From Polaribacter haliotis (GTDB lineage: Bacteria > Bacteroidota > Bacteroidia > Flavobacteriales > Flavobacteriaceae), in contig NZ_CP061813.1 of NCBI RefSeq assembly GCF_014784055.1, positions 87,501 to 151,500 on the forward strand: a stretch of DNA of 64,000 bases, written 5' to 3'. Shown piece by piece: positions 36,301 through 44,199 of the stretch (its first letter is position 1; each line of letters begins with the position of its first letter). The notes under the pieces were generated by a model. It saw only the letters and a program-made list of their open reading frames with translations. It ran no database searches and was not told where the DNA came from. Position numbers and translations under genes: made by a program.

Positions 36301-37445
36301 TTAAAATTTCCATTTCAGATTCTGGCCCAGGTATTCCTGAAAAAGATTTAAAAGACATTTTTAAATTATTCTATCAATCAGATTTAGGAAAAAGTAGAAA
36401 AGGAACCGGAATTGGTTTGGCATTAACAAAAGAGTTAATAAATATTCATCATGGAAAAATAAAGGTAAAATCGTCTTCAAAAGAAGGAACAAAATTTAGT
36501 ATTTCTCTTTCTATGGACGAAAATGTATTTACACCAGAAGAAAAAGTAAGTGTAGATGAAAATAGTTTATTTACTGAATCTTCTGATAAAGACTTCTATC
36601 TTTTAAATAAAGATTTAATTAATAAGAAAATAAAAGAAAGCGATAAGAAATTTACTTTGTTAATTGTTGAAGATAATGTGGAAATGCAAATTTTCTTAAA
36701 AGATATTCTAACAGAAAGTTATAATTTATTTATTGCAGAAAATGGTAAACAAGGAATTGAATTAGCAGAAAAAAATAAGCCAGATTTAATAATTAGCGAT
36801 ATTATGATGCCTGTAATGGATGGGGTAGAAATGAGTAACATTTTAAAGAAGAAGAAATCAACATCTCACATTCCAATAATTTTCTTAACTGCTAAAAATT
36901 CTACTTCTATAAAAATAGAAGGATTAGAATCTGGCGCAATAGAATTCTTAAGAAAACCATTTAATTTTTACGAGCTAACATTAAAAATTCACAATATTTT
37001 AGAATCACAAGAAAAACTAATCTCAAGATTTAAATTAGACTCTATAAGTTCTCAAGAAAAAAATCATGTTCCATCTAAAGATGGTCAATTTTTAGAAAGT
37101 TTAGTAAAAGAATTAGATAAAAATATCGAAAATCCTGATTTTAAATTAGACGAATTGGCAGGGTCGTTAAATATGAGTTATTCCGTAATTTATAGAAAAT
37201 GTATAGATATCACAGGAAAAACATTAGTAGAATTTGTACGATCTAGACGTTTAAAAAAGGCAGCTTTATTAATTGTAGAAAGTGGTTATAATGTTTCTGA
37301 AGCCTCTTATATGGTTGGTTACAAGGATTCTAGGTATTTTACAAAATGCTTTAAAGAAGAATTCGGAAAAACACCAAAAGCCTTTAAAATGGAATCTCAA
37401 AATACAGATTTACAAGATTTTTTAAAGAAAAATAAATTTACTTAA
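33342..37445 (+). CDS. Hybrid two-component system regulator (HTCS)
   Basis: One-protein sensor/regulator of PULs, 1367 residues, anchored in the inner membrane. Order: signal peptide (1-22); periplasmic two-component-type beta-propeller repeats with many W-[IL]-G-T-D-G blocks (to about 690); Y_Y_Y domain (about 700-785); TM (about 797-815); HisKA with H844 in SHEIQTPLTLILG; HATPase with NLLSNAFKFTPP and DSGPGIP; receiver domain with phospho-acceptor D1153 in ISDIMMPVMDG; AraC-type HTH (about 1255-1350). The H box has Gln where HEIRTP is usual. It is divergent from susC and is the likely activator of susC and GH109. Confidence 0.95.
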   Translation: MKFFLKILFSFIFLSMVKLGYSQEPLNFKKLDKVFHGNSKIEEGDLGYLWITSNKGVYKFNGYEYIFNPYDSIFTNFKKSDQEFLVKKDHRKSMWLSSLNGELIKIDTLNRKKSFSNVLTHNKRKIQITAIVPNKNQVWFGSEEGSLYKYNYNNLKLDSITSLPLIKKMGFKITNIKFINDNNFWVSTNNKKIYKYSINENKLEELELPSNLNGSYLRIALDSNKDLWISSDNGNIYKYKTKGKKYREFLLKFNSTSNENSSSVNFNMIISLLYDINGFIWIGTDGDGLYKIDVETDELTLYKNNKNNRFSISNNSITNISQDRNGNLYFLDKTGVINMLAKSNDYIKYYHGLEDNTPMSVLSIFKSSDSSIWLGTDGEGLNRILPNKEKTHYSINEKGKKFFTARYIQSIEENPKGQLWLATYLNGLWVFKDGNFSKVGTPDESGKNNEEVRFLFKDSKNRIWSTSATSFNIFSAENKLLATFDYNANGLRGEYSHGIVENKDGDIFVIVNNGGLFQFNEVEIFKDSYFKHIPFNKTIQENLKKINIRSLILGADNSLWLTLYPGGLFNYNIKENTFKSYENKENLKDLVIVSTIIEGDNKLWLGSTAGVHKYNFKDDIIESFFQSDGLHGDTYNKRSIFKDNNGYVYFGGNHGVNAFLPEKLNKKISDAKLYINYLEILNKPANEIINDQLKNGLENLENLSLTANQSSFSFQFSAIENIANPNYYYTYMLEGFDKNWILSKKDRIATYTNIPSGKYTFKVKAGSTKGVWDIKSSKIDIKIKPYWWNSTLAYFIYTLILLIIVYSIFVWFRLKEKLIKETLHNNQEKEIYAVKMNFFAKMSHEIQTPLTLILGPIADMLQRADSNGNTLLKQRLQIISNNANRLSRIATELMTVRNKELGRLRVYASQNDLIAHLKKISVSFSEQARFKNIDFIQDYPNKKIFTWYDLDKIEHVLYNLLSNAFKFTPPEGTVKIVVEENQKKKTIKISISDSGPGIPEKDLKDIFKLFYQSDLGKSRKGTGIGLALTKELINIHHGKIKVKSSSKEGTKFSISLSMDENVFTPEEKVSVDENSLFTESSDKDFYLLNKDLINKKIKESDKKFTLLIVEDNVEMQIFLKDILTESYNLFIAENGKQGIELAEKNKPDLIISDIMMPVMDGVEMSNILKKKKSTSHIPIIFLTAKNSTSIKIEGLESGAIEFLRKPFNFYELTLKIHNILESQEKLISRFKLDSISSQEKNHVPSKDGQFLESLVKELDKNIENPDFKLDELAGSLNMSYSVIYRKCIDITGKTLVEFVRSRRLKKAALLIVESGYNVSEASYMVGYKDSRYFTKCFKEEFGKTPKAFKMESQNTDLQDFLKKNKFT

Positions 37446-37446
37446 T

Positions 37447-38292
37447 TTAAGTATTATAATTTTTTTTATAATTAGAAGGACTCATTTTTTTAATGCTTTT
37501 AAAATGTCTATTAAAATTAGATATATTTTTAAATCCAGAATTGTAGGCAATTTCTGCCAAGGTAAAATCGGTGTTTGAAACAATTAATTTACTCGCATTT
37601 TCAATTCTTAATTCATTTAAAAAACGGAAATAACTTTTATTTGTCCTTTTTTTAAAATATTTACAAAATGCATTCTTTGTCATTGATGCAACATTTGCTA
37701 TCGCATCTAAAGTAATATCTTCAGTAAAATTACTCATTGTAAAATCAAAAACATCTCGCATTCTTTTACCTTCTACAGCTGTATATTTTTTTTCATAAAT
37801 AAAAGAAGACAAACTCTCGTATTCTAAAGAAGTTACTTTTTTAAGAACTTGTAATAAAGAAATAAAACGGTCTAGTTTAGAAGCCGTTTTCAACTCTAAA
37901 AAAAGTGTTGTAATATTTTTATCAGAAACAATTTTAAAGCCATGTTTAGCTTGTTTAAAAAAACGATTTATTTCATGTAGTTCTTGGAGTTCGAAAAAAT
38001 TTTTCCCAAAAGAATTTTCAGTAAAAAAGAGCGTAACCATATGAGATTCTGCTTTTAAATTTTCTGTGCTTTGGAAAACGTGTGGCAAATTACTACCTAA
38101 AACGAGAATATTACCAGCTTCATAATTGTTTATAGTATCACCAACTATTAAAGTTCCTTCACCTTTTACAATTAAACTTATCTGAATTTCTTCATGCTGG
38201 TGTAATTTATTATAAAAAACAAATTCGATATCCTCTTGAAAAACAAGTGCATCATTCTCTGGTTTCGGAATTTGAAATGGTAAAACTTTCAT
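37447..38292 (-). CDS. AraC-family regulator with cupin sensor domain
   Basis: A 281-residue transcription regulator. The N-terminal half is a cupin-type ligand domain (HQHEEIQISLIVKGEGTLIVGD), the C-terminal 100 residues an AraC double helix-turn-helix with FTLAEIAYNSGFKNISNFNRHFK. It is divergent from the hydroxyproline catabolic genes and the intervening DNA holds a 20-bp tandem repeat, so it most likely controls that operon, with hydroxyproline or an intermediate as effector (inference). It ends one base after the HTCS stop on the opposite strand. Confidence 0.92.
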   Translation of the reverse strand: MKVLPFQIPKPENDALVFQEDIEFVFYNKLHQHEEIQISLIVKGEGTLIVGDTINNYEAGNILVLGSNLPHVFQSTENLKAESHMVTLFFTENSFGKNFFELQELHEINRFFKQAKHGFKIVSDKNITTLFLELKTASKLDRFISLLQVLKKVTSLEYESLSSFIYEKKYTAVEGKRMRDVFDFTMSNFTEDITLDAIANVASMTKNAFCKYFKKRTNKSYFRFLNELRIENASKLIVSNTDFTLAEIAYNSGFKNISNFNRHFKSIKKMSPSNYKKNYNT

Positions 38293-38330
38293 GTTGTAAA
38301 TATATGCAAATAATAGCCTATAAAAATAGT

Positions 38331-38371
38331 ATTGTAATCTAATTGGATAATATTGTATCTAATTTGGATAA
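38331..38371 (+). promoter_or_regulatory. Tandem 20-bp direct repeat, probable AraC operator
   Basis: ATTGTAATCTAATTGGATAA (38331-38350) and ATTGTATCTAATTTGGATAA (38352-38371) are nearly identical and start 21 bp apart, two helical turns. Paired direct half-sites are the usual binding site of AraC-type activators. They end 32 bp upstream of the -7 box of the deaminase gene. Confidence 0.78.
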
Positions 38372-38403
38372 AAGGAAATTAACTTCTCTTTTCATTTCTA
38401 ATG

Positions 38404-38411
38404 TAAATTTG
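38404..38411 (+). promoter_or_regulatory. -7 promoter box of the hydroxyproline cluster
   Basis: TAAATTTG fits TAnnTTTG, 35 bp before the deaminase ATG. No good -33 TTG is present, which suits an activator-dependent promoter. Confidence 0.6.
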
Positions 38412-38446
38412 TAAAAAGAATTTATAAATCACAAACAATAATAATT

Positions 38447-39403
38447 ATGAGTATACAATGGAATGGCGTAATGCCAGCCGTGTTTACATGGCTGAAAGAG
38501 TCAAAATCCGGTGCTCTTGAAATTGATCTTGATATAACACAAAAACAAGCTGCAGATATTTTAAAAACTCAAGGAAAGGGTGGAAGCAGAATGAGCGGAC
38601 TTGTTGGTTCTGGTACTTTAGGTGAAAATAGCTACTTGAGCAACAAGCAGCGTCTTTCTTTACTCAAATCTCTTTCTGAGGTTGCTAAAGAATACAATGT
38701 TCCCTTGATTAGTGGAGCTGCAGCAGAAACTAAAGAAGAACTTGCCAAAATCGTTGAAGGACTTGCAAAAGTTGGAGTTGATACAGTTATGGTTATGCCT
38801 CCAAAAACAAAGACAGTTCCTTCTGAAAAAGAAATGTATGAGTATTATGCACTTTCTGAAGCAACTGCAAAAGATGTAGGTGTAACAATTATGCCTTATA
38901 ACAATCCTGATGCTGCTGGTTATCATGCACTATCAACTAACCTTCTTACAAGACTTTCTGTTCTTCCTAATGTAACTGCTCTTAAAATATCGACTATAGA
39001 TGTTTCTATTATTGAAACATTAATGTTAGAGAATAAAGATTTAAAAGTTTTGGCAGGAGTAGATACAGTAACTGTATATGCAGGACTCGCTGGAGCAAGT
39101 GGAGGAATTACAGGTGTAGGTACTATCTTTCCAAAAGCAAGTGTTACTATGCAGGAGTATGTTGTAAATGGAGAATGGGCTGAGGCAAATAAAATTTCTC
39201 AGGCTTTAAATTCCTTATCTTATCTAGATGCGCAACCATTACTTATGGAATATCTTAAACTTGCTATGGGAATACATCAAAATGATATTGCTGGAGGACT
39301 TCGTACTTTTGGTAAGAAATTAACTCAACAGCAAATAGATGATGTGAATGCAAGATATATTTTAGCAAAAGAAAGACTTGAAGTTTTAGACTTAATAAGT
39401 TGA
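38447..39403 (+). CDS. DapA-family protein, probable 1-pyrroline-4-hydroxy-2-carboxylate deaminase
   Basis: A 318-residue TIM-barrel enzyme of the DHDPS/NAL family with the catalytic Tyr in MPYNNP (Y151) and Schiff-base lysine in ALKIS (K180). In hydroxyproline pathways a DapA homologue deaminates 1-pyrroline-4-hydroxy-2-carboxylate to alpha-ketoglutarate semialdehyde. All other steps are encoded just downstream, which supports this role over dihydrodipicolinate synthesis. Codon use differs from the neighbours: many Leu codons are CTT rather than TTA, which suggests separate acquisition. A further promoter follows 170 bp after the stop. Confidence 0.85.
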   Translation: MSIQWNGVMPAVFTWLKESKSGALEIDLDITQKQAADILKTQGKGGSRMSGLVGSGTLGENSYLSNKQRLSLLKSLSEVAKEYNVPLISGAAAETKEELAKIVEGLAKVGVDTVMVMPPKTKTVPSEKEMYEYYALSEATAKDVGVTIMPYNNPDAAGYHALSTNLLTRLSVLPNVTALKISTIDVSIIETLMLENKDLKVLAGVDTVTVYAGLAGASGGITGVGTIFPKASVTMQEYVVNGEWAEANKISQALNSLSYLDAQPLLMEYLKLAMGIHQNDIAGGLRTFGKKLTQQQIDDVNARYILAKERLEVLDLIS

Positions 39404-39570
39404 TTCTTTCAAATAATCAAAAATGAGAATGCTTCTTTTGTTAAGAAATCATAATGTAGATAGTATAACACATTAATCATAATTCTAAAGATGGTTATGA
39501 GAAAAGGTTTTTCTTTTTAAGTTATTATTGCAAAAATATCTATGATTAAAAAAAGTAGCTTACAAATGAG

Positions 39571-39578
39571 TAAATTTG
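39571..39578 (+). promoter_or_regulatory. -7 box upstream of the aldehyde dehydrogenase gene
   Basis: TAAATTTG lies 29 bp before the ATG at 39608, within a 204-bp gap that shows no gene. It suggests that the dehydrogenase-epimerase part can be transcribed separately from the deaminase gene. Confidence 0.5.
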
Positions 39579-39607
39579 GGAAGAAATCATAAAAAAAATA
39601 ATTAAAA

Positions 39608-41191
39608 ATGATTACAGGAAAAAACTATATAGGAAATACAACAACAGCAAACGGAAATAAAACATTTAAAACATTTAATCCGCAAAAAAATATTGAAAAC
39701 GAATGGACGTTTACAGAAGCAACTTCAGCAGAAGTTAATAAAGCCTGTGAATTGGCGACAGAAGCTTTTAAAACCTATTCTAAAGTTTCTGGAGCAAAAA
39801 AAGCAGAATTTTTAAGAGCAATTGCAACAGAAATCGAAAACTTAGGAGAAGAACTACTAAATGTTTATTGTTTAGAAAGTGGTTTGCCAGCAGGAAGAGC
39901 AGGAGGAGAAAGAGGCAGGACTTTAGGTCAATTACGCGCTTTTGCAAATCATGTAGAAGAAGGAAATTGGGTAGAAGCAACCATAGATACTGCACAACCA
40001 GAGAGAGAGCCAATGCCAAGAGTAGATTTAAGAAAAATGAATGTTTCTTTAGGTCCAGTTGTGGTTTTTGGAGCTTCTAATTTTCCGTTAGCATTTTCTA
40101 CAGCAGGTGGAGATACTGCAGCAGCATTCGCAGCAGGTTGTCCTGTAATTGTAAAATCGCATCCAATGCATGCAGGAACTGGAGAATTAGTTGCTTCAGC
40201 AATTATAAAAGCTGCAGAAAAAACGGGCATGCCAAATGGCGTTTTTTCAAACTTAAATAGCAGTGGAATTGAAGTAGGACAAGAATTAGTGCAAAACCCA
40301 AAGGTAAAAGCAGTAGCATTTACTGGAAGTTTAAAAGGAGGAAGAGCATTGTACGATTTAGCAGGGAAAAGAGACGAACCAATTCCGGTTTTTGCGGAAA
40401 TGGGAAGTATCAATCCTGTTGTTATTCTGCCAAAAGCGTTGGAAAATAGAGCGTCAGACATTGCAAAAACATATGCAGGTTCTATAACTTTAGGAACTGG
40501 GCAATTTTGTACGAATCCAGGTTTAATTTTAGGGATAAAATCAGCAGGATTAACCAATTTTGTAAATACGTTGGCAGAAGAAATTGTTAACATAGAACCT
40601 TCTTGTATGTTGCATCCAAATATTGCAGGTACTTACGAGAAAAACAAAGATAAAGCCTTGTCTCAAAATGGAATTGATGTTTTAGGAGCACATTCAGAAA
40701 ATGTTAAACCAAACTTTGCAAAACAAGTAGTTACCACTGTACAAGGGAAAACATTTTTAGAAAATTCAACATTACATCACGAAGTTTTTGGGCCTTATTC
40801 TTTGGTTGTTCAGTGTAAAGATGAAGCTGAATTAAGAGAAATTACGTCAAAATTAGAAGGACAGTTAACAGGAACTGTAATTTCCGATGATAATGAAATT
40901 AGCAATTATGTAAATTTAATTCACGAATTAGAAAACAGAGTTGGTAGAATTATTTTCAATGGAGTTCCAACAGGAGTAGAGGTTTGTGCTTCTATGTTAC
41001 ATGGTGGCCCATATCCAGCATCTACAGATAGTAGATTTACAGCAGTTGGTGTAGATTCTATAAAACGTTTTGTAAGACCTTTTAGTTTTCAAGATTGGCC
41101 AAATGACTTACTTCCTGCAGAACTTAAAAACAGTAATCCTTTAGGAATTTTAAGAACTGTGGATGGAAAGAAAATAACAGATAAAATTTAA
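39608..41191 (+). CDS. 2,5-dioxovalerate (alpha-ketoglutarate semialdehyde) dehydrogenase
   Basis: NAD(P)-dependent aldehyde dehydrogenase of 527 residues, oxidising alpha-ketoglutarate semialdehyde to 2-oxoglutarate, the last step of hydroxyproline breakdown. The catalytic Cys is C301 in GTGQFCTNPGL and the general base E264 in VFAEMGSINP. The FTGSLKGGRALYDLA and EVFGPYSLV blocks are typical of the KGSADH subgroup, longer than standard ALDHs (about 480). It is followed after 3 bp by the DUF885 gene and is part of the main hydroxyproline operon. Confidence 0.92.
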   Translation: MITGKNYIGNTTTANGNKTFKTFNPQKNIENEWTFTEATSAEVNKACELATEAFKTYSKVSGAKKAEFLRAIATEIENLGEELLNVYCLESGLPAGRAGGERGRTLGQLRAFANHVEEGNWVEATIDTAQPEREPMPRVDLRKMNVSLGPVVVFGASNFPLAFSTAGGDTAAAFAAGCPVIVKSHPMHAGTGELVASAIIKAAEKTGMPNGVFSNLNSSGIEVGQELVQNPKVKAVAFTGSLKGGRALYDLAGKRDEPIPVFAEMGSINPVVILPKALENRASDIAKTYAGSITLGTGQFCTNPGLILGIKSAGLTNFVNTLAEEIVNIEPSCMLHPNIAGTYEKNKDKALSQNGIDVLGAHSENVKPNFAKQVVTTVQGKTFLENSTLHHEVFGPYSLVVQCKDEAELREITSKLEGQLTGTVISDDNEISNYVNLIHELENRVGRIIFNGVPTGVEVCASMLHGGPYPASTDSRFTAVGVDSIKRFVRPFSFQDWPNDLLPAELKNSNPLGILRTVDGKKITDKI

Positions 41192-41194
41192 TTT

Positions 41195-42928
41195 ATGAAA
41201 AGCTATAAATTTCTTGGAATTTTTTTATTAATTGGATTTTTATCTTGTAAAAATAATCCTTCAAGTGAATCGTCAAGTGATGCTTTAGCAATGGTAATTG
41301 CAAAGCACGAAACTAAAATAAAACACGAATTCGATCCATACCAATCTTTAGAAAATACGAATAAGTTTTATCAATTAGAAGCAGAAAATGCTCAAAATTT
41401 AATTGATGAATTACAAAACGTTTCAACTAAAGATTTATCTGAAAGTGAAAAGATTTCAAGAGATTTATTACTATTTGTTTTACAAGATAAAATAGATAGA
41501 AATACCTATAAAATGCACTTAAACCCAATGACAAACGAAATTGCTTTTCATTTGAATTTAGGAAACATGGGCAATAAAAAATTAAAAAATAAAGAAGAAG
41601 TTAAAAATTATTTAAAGCAATTAGAAAACTTACCTAAAAAAATTAATTACAATTTAAGTTTGTTAAAAGCTGGAGTAGAAGCTGGAGTTTCACAACCGAA
41701 AGAAGCTTATAGTAATTATACTTTTACGTACGATAAACATATTGTTTCAGACATAACAAAAAGTGAATTTTACAAACCATTTTTAAATTTGCCTTCAAAC
41801 TTATCAGAAGAATTTAAAGATTCTGTTTTAGCTATTGCGAATGTTAGTGTACAGCAGAATGCCATCAATCAATATAAAAAAATAAAAACTTTTTTTGAAG
41901 ACGATTATTTTCCAAATACCAGAAAAGGTTTGGGAGTTGGAACAATTGAAAATGGAAAAGAATTTTATCAAAATAGAATCAATTTTTACACCACAAGTAC
42001 ACAATATACTGCAGACGATATCCATAATATTGGTTTAAAAGAAGTTGCTCGAATCAAAGCAGAAATGCAAAAAACTATCGACGAATTAGGTTTTAAAGGT
42101 TCATTTGCAGATTTTATTCAGTTTTTAAGAACAGACGAACAATTTTATCCAAAAACAGCGAAAGAATTATTAATGTTTGCAAGAGATGTTGCCAAAAGAA
42201 TTGATGCAGAATTGCCAAAATATTTTAAAACATTACCAAGAAAACCTTATGGAGTAGTTCCTGTGCCAGCAGCAATTGCACCTAATTATACTGCAGGAAG
42301 ATATTCAGGAACAAACAGCGAAACAAAAGCAGGTTTTTATTGGGTAAATACTTATAATTTACCAAGTAGAACTTTGTACACAATTCCTGCTTTAACTGCG
42401 CACGAAGCAGTTCCAGGACATCATTTACAAAAATCTTTAAATGACGAATTACCAGAAACGATTCCTGCTTTTAGAAGAAATTTGTACTTATCTGCCTATG
42501 GAGAAGGTTGGGCATTGTATACAGAAACGTTGGCAGATGAAATGGGTATTTACACAACTCCTTATGAGAAATTTGGGAAATATACCTACGAAATGTGGCG
42601 TGCTTGTAGGTTGGTTGTAGATACTGGAATTCACGCAAAAGGTTGGTCTAGACAAGAAGTAATCGATTATATGGCTTCCAATACAGCATTATCAATCCAC
42701 GAAGTTACAACAGAAACAGACAGATATATTACTTGGCCTGGACAGGCGATTTCTTATAAAATTGGCGAGATAAAAATACGTGAGCTAAGAGCAAAAGCAG
42801 AAAAAGAATTACAAGAAAAATTTAATATTAGAGAATTTCACGAAACTATTTTAGGAGAAGGAACTGTAACCTTATCTATTTTAGAAAACCGAGTGAACAA
42901 TTACATAAAGAACACATTAAATGAGTAA
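41195..42928 (+). CDS. DUF885-family lipoprotein, probable metallopeptidase
   Basis: The 577-residue product carries a lipobox (LSC, C18) and the DUF885 zinc motif HEAVPGHHLQ near residue 408, with a downstream AYGEGWALYTETLADE block that supplies the Glu ligand. These proteins look like gluzincin peptidases; substrates are mostly unknown. Placement between the aldehyde dehydrogenase (3 bp) and the hydroxyproline epimerase (8-bp overlap) suggests it trims hydroxyproline-containing peptides in the periplasm. That role is inferred from context. Confidence 0.86.
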   Translation: MKSYKFLGIFLLIGFLSCKNNPSSESSSDALAMVIAKHETKIKHEFDPYQSLENTNKFYQLEAENAQNLIDELQNVSTKDLSESEKISRDLLLFVLQDKIDRNTYKMHLNPMTNEIAFHLNLGNMGNKKLKNKEEVKNYLKQLENLPKKINYNLSLLKAGVEAGVSQPKEAYSNYTFTYDKHIVSDITKSEFYKPFLNLPSNLSEEFKDSVLAIANVSVQQNAINQYKKIKTFFEDDYFPNTRKGLGVGTIENGKEFYQNRINFYTTSTQYTADDIHNIGLKEVARIKAEMQKTIDELGFKGSFADFIQFLRTDEQFYPKTAKELLMFARDVAKRIDAELPKYFKTLPRKPYGVVPVPAAIAPNYTAGRYSGTNSETKAGFYWVNTYNLPSRTLYTIPALTAHEAVPGHHLQKSLNDELPETIPAFRRNLYLSAYGEGWALYTETLADEMGIYTTPYEKFGKYTYEMWRACRLVVDTGIHAKGWSRQEVIDYMASNTALSIHEVTTETDRYITWPGQAISYKIGEIKIRELRAKAEKELQEKFNIREFHETILGEGTVTLSILENRVNNYIKNTLNE

Positions 42929-43931
42929 AAAAACTTTTTTTTGCGTGGATGCACATACGTGTGGAAACCCTGTAAGAGTTGTTGCTGGTGGTGGTCCGAA
43001 TTTGGAGGGCAACAATATGAGTGAAAAGCGTCAGCATTTTTTAAAAGAATACGATTGGATTCGTAAAGGATTAATGTTCGAGCCAAGAGGACATGATATG
43101 ATGAGTGGTTCGATTTTATTTCCACCTCACAATCCAGAAAACGATTTTGCTATTTTATTTATAGAAACTTCAGGTTGTTTGCCAATGTGTGGCCATGGAA
43201 CAATTGGAACCATAACAATTGCGATTGAAGAAGGTTTAATCACACCAAAAATTCCAGGTAAAATTAAAATGGAAGCGCCTGCTGGTTTGGTAGAAATCGA
43301 ATATCAACAAACAGGAGAAAAAGTAGATTGGGTAAAATTAGTTAACGTAAAAAGTTATTTAGCAGCAGAAAATTTAACTGTTGACTGCCCTGAATTAGGG
43401 GAAATCACGTTTGATGTTGCTTATGGTGGAAATTTCTACGCAATTGTAGATCCACAGAAGAATTTCTCTGGAGTTCATAATTTTACTGCTGGAAAAATTG
43501 TACAATATTCTCAAATTGTAAGAGCGAAAATCAACCAGAAATATTCAAATATGTTTATCCATCCAGAAAATGAAACAATAAGAGATGTTTCTCATATGCT
43601 ATGGACTGGAGATCCTATAGACCCAACTTCTTCTGGTAGAAATGCGGTTTTTTATGGAGACAAAGCAATTGATAGGAGTCCTTGTGGAACAGGAACATCA
43701 GCAAGATTGGCACAATTACATGCCAAAGGAAAATTAAAAATTGGAGAGGAATATATTCACGAAAGTTTTATAGGTTCTAAATTTATTGGAAGAGTGGAAG
43801 AGGAGACAATTTTAGATGGAAAACCAGCAATTATACCAAGTATACAAGGTTGGGCAAAAGTGTATGGTTACAATACCATTATTATTGATGATGAAAACGA
43901 CCCATATGCACATGGTTTTCAGGTAATCTAA
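42921..43931 (+). CDS. 4-hydroxyproline 2-epimerase (proline racemase family)
   Basis: Converts trans-4-hydroxy-L-proline to cis-4-hydroxy-D-proline. The 336-residue protein has both catalytic cysteines of the epimerase type: C90 in MCGHGTIG and C255 in SPCGTGTSA. A Thr at the second site would instead indicate trans-3-hydroxyproline dehydratase. It overlaps the DUF885 gene by 8 bp and is followed after 7 bp by a DUF3781 gene. Proline racemase is the alternative, but the operon with a DapA-type deaminase and semialdehyde dehydrogenase argues for hydroxyproline. Confidence 0.93.
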   Translation: MSKKTFFCVDAHTCGNPVRVVAGGGPNLEGNNMSEKRQHFLKEYDWIRKGLMFEPRGHDMMSGSILFPPHNPENDFAILFIETSGCLPMCGHGTIGTITIAIEEGLITPKIPGKIKMEAPAGLVEIEYQQTGEKVDWVKLVNVKSYLAAENLTVDCPELGEITFDVAYGGNFYAIVDPQKNFSGVHNFTAGKIVQYSQIVRAKINQKYSNMFIHPENETIRDVSHMLWTGDPIDPTSSGRNAVFYGDKAIDRSPCGTGTSARLAQLHAKGKLKIGEEYIHESFIGSKFIGRVEEETILDGKPAIIPSIQGWAKVYGYNTIIIDDENDPYAHGFQVI

Positions 43932-43938
43932 AAACTGA

Positions 43939-44199
43939 ATGTCTATAAATAAGAAACAAATTTTAGAAAATCATTGCTATACAACACTTGTTTATGAAAG
44001 AATAAATAAGAAGTTGGAAGCCAGTCTTTCAAAAAATGAAAGTGAAAATCTTATTGCGAAAGTTTTAATACAAACATCCATAGAAGATTACCAAAAAAAA
44101 GGAAAGAATTTCTATATAACAAACAAGGAATTCAATATAAAAATTACAATTAATTCGAATACATTTAGAATTATAACTGTAGATAAAGTGATTAAATGA
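43939..44199 (+). CDS. DUF3781-family small protein
   Basis: An 86-residue soluble protein with no signal peptide. NHCYTTLVYERINKKLE and the C-terminal KNFYITNKEFNIKITINSNT-FRIITVDK stretch match my memory of DUF3781, a family without known function. Its start follows the epimerase stop by 7 bp and its last 4 bases overlap the start of the FAD oxidoreductase gene (ATGA), so it is a true member of the hydroxyproline operon. It could be an accessory or regulatory partner of the dehydrogenase, which is untested. Confidence 0.8.
   Translation: MSINKKQILENHCYTTLVYERINKKLEASLSKNESENLIAKVLIQTSIEDYQKKGKNFYITNKEFNIKITINSNTFRIITVDKVIK

Noticed and set aside
39949..40593. Long open frame antisense to the aldehyde dehydrogenase gene (about 214 codons)
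   Set aside because: It is fully inside a conserved ALDH gene with catalytic residues intact, has no family-like motif and no promoter. It is a shadow of the sense codons.
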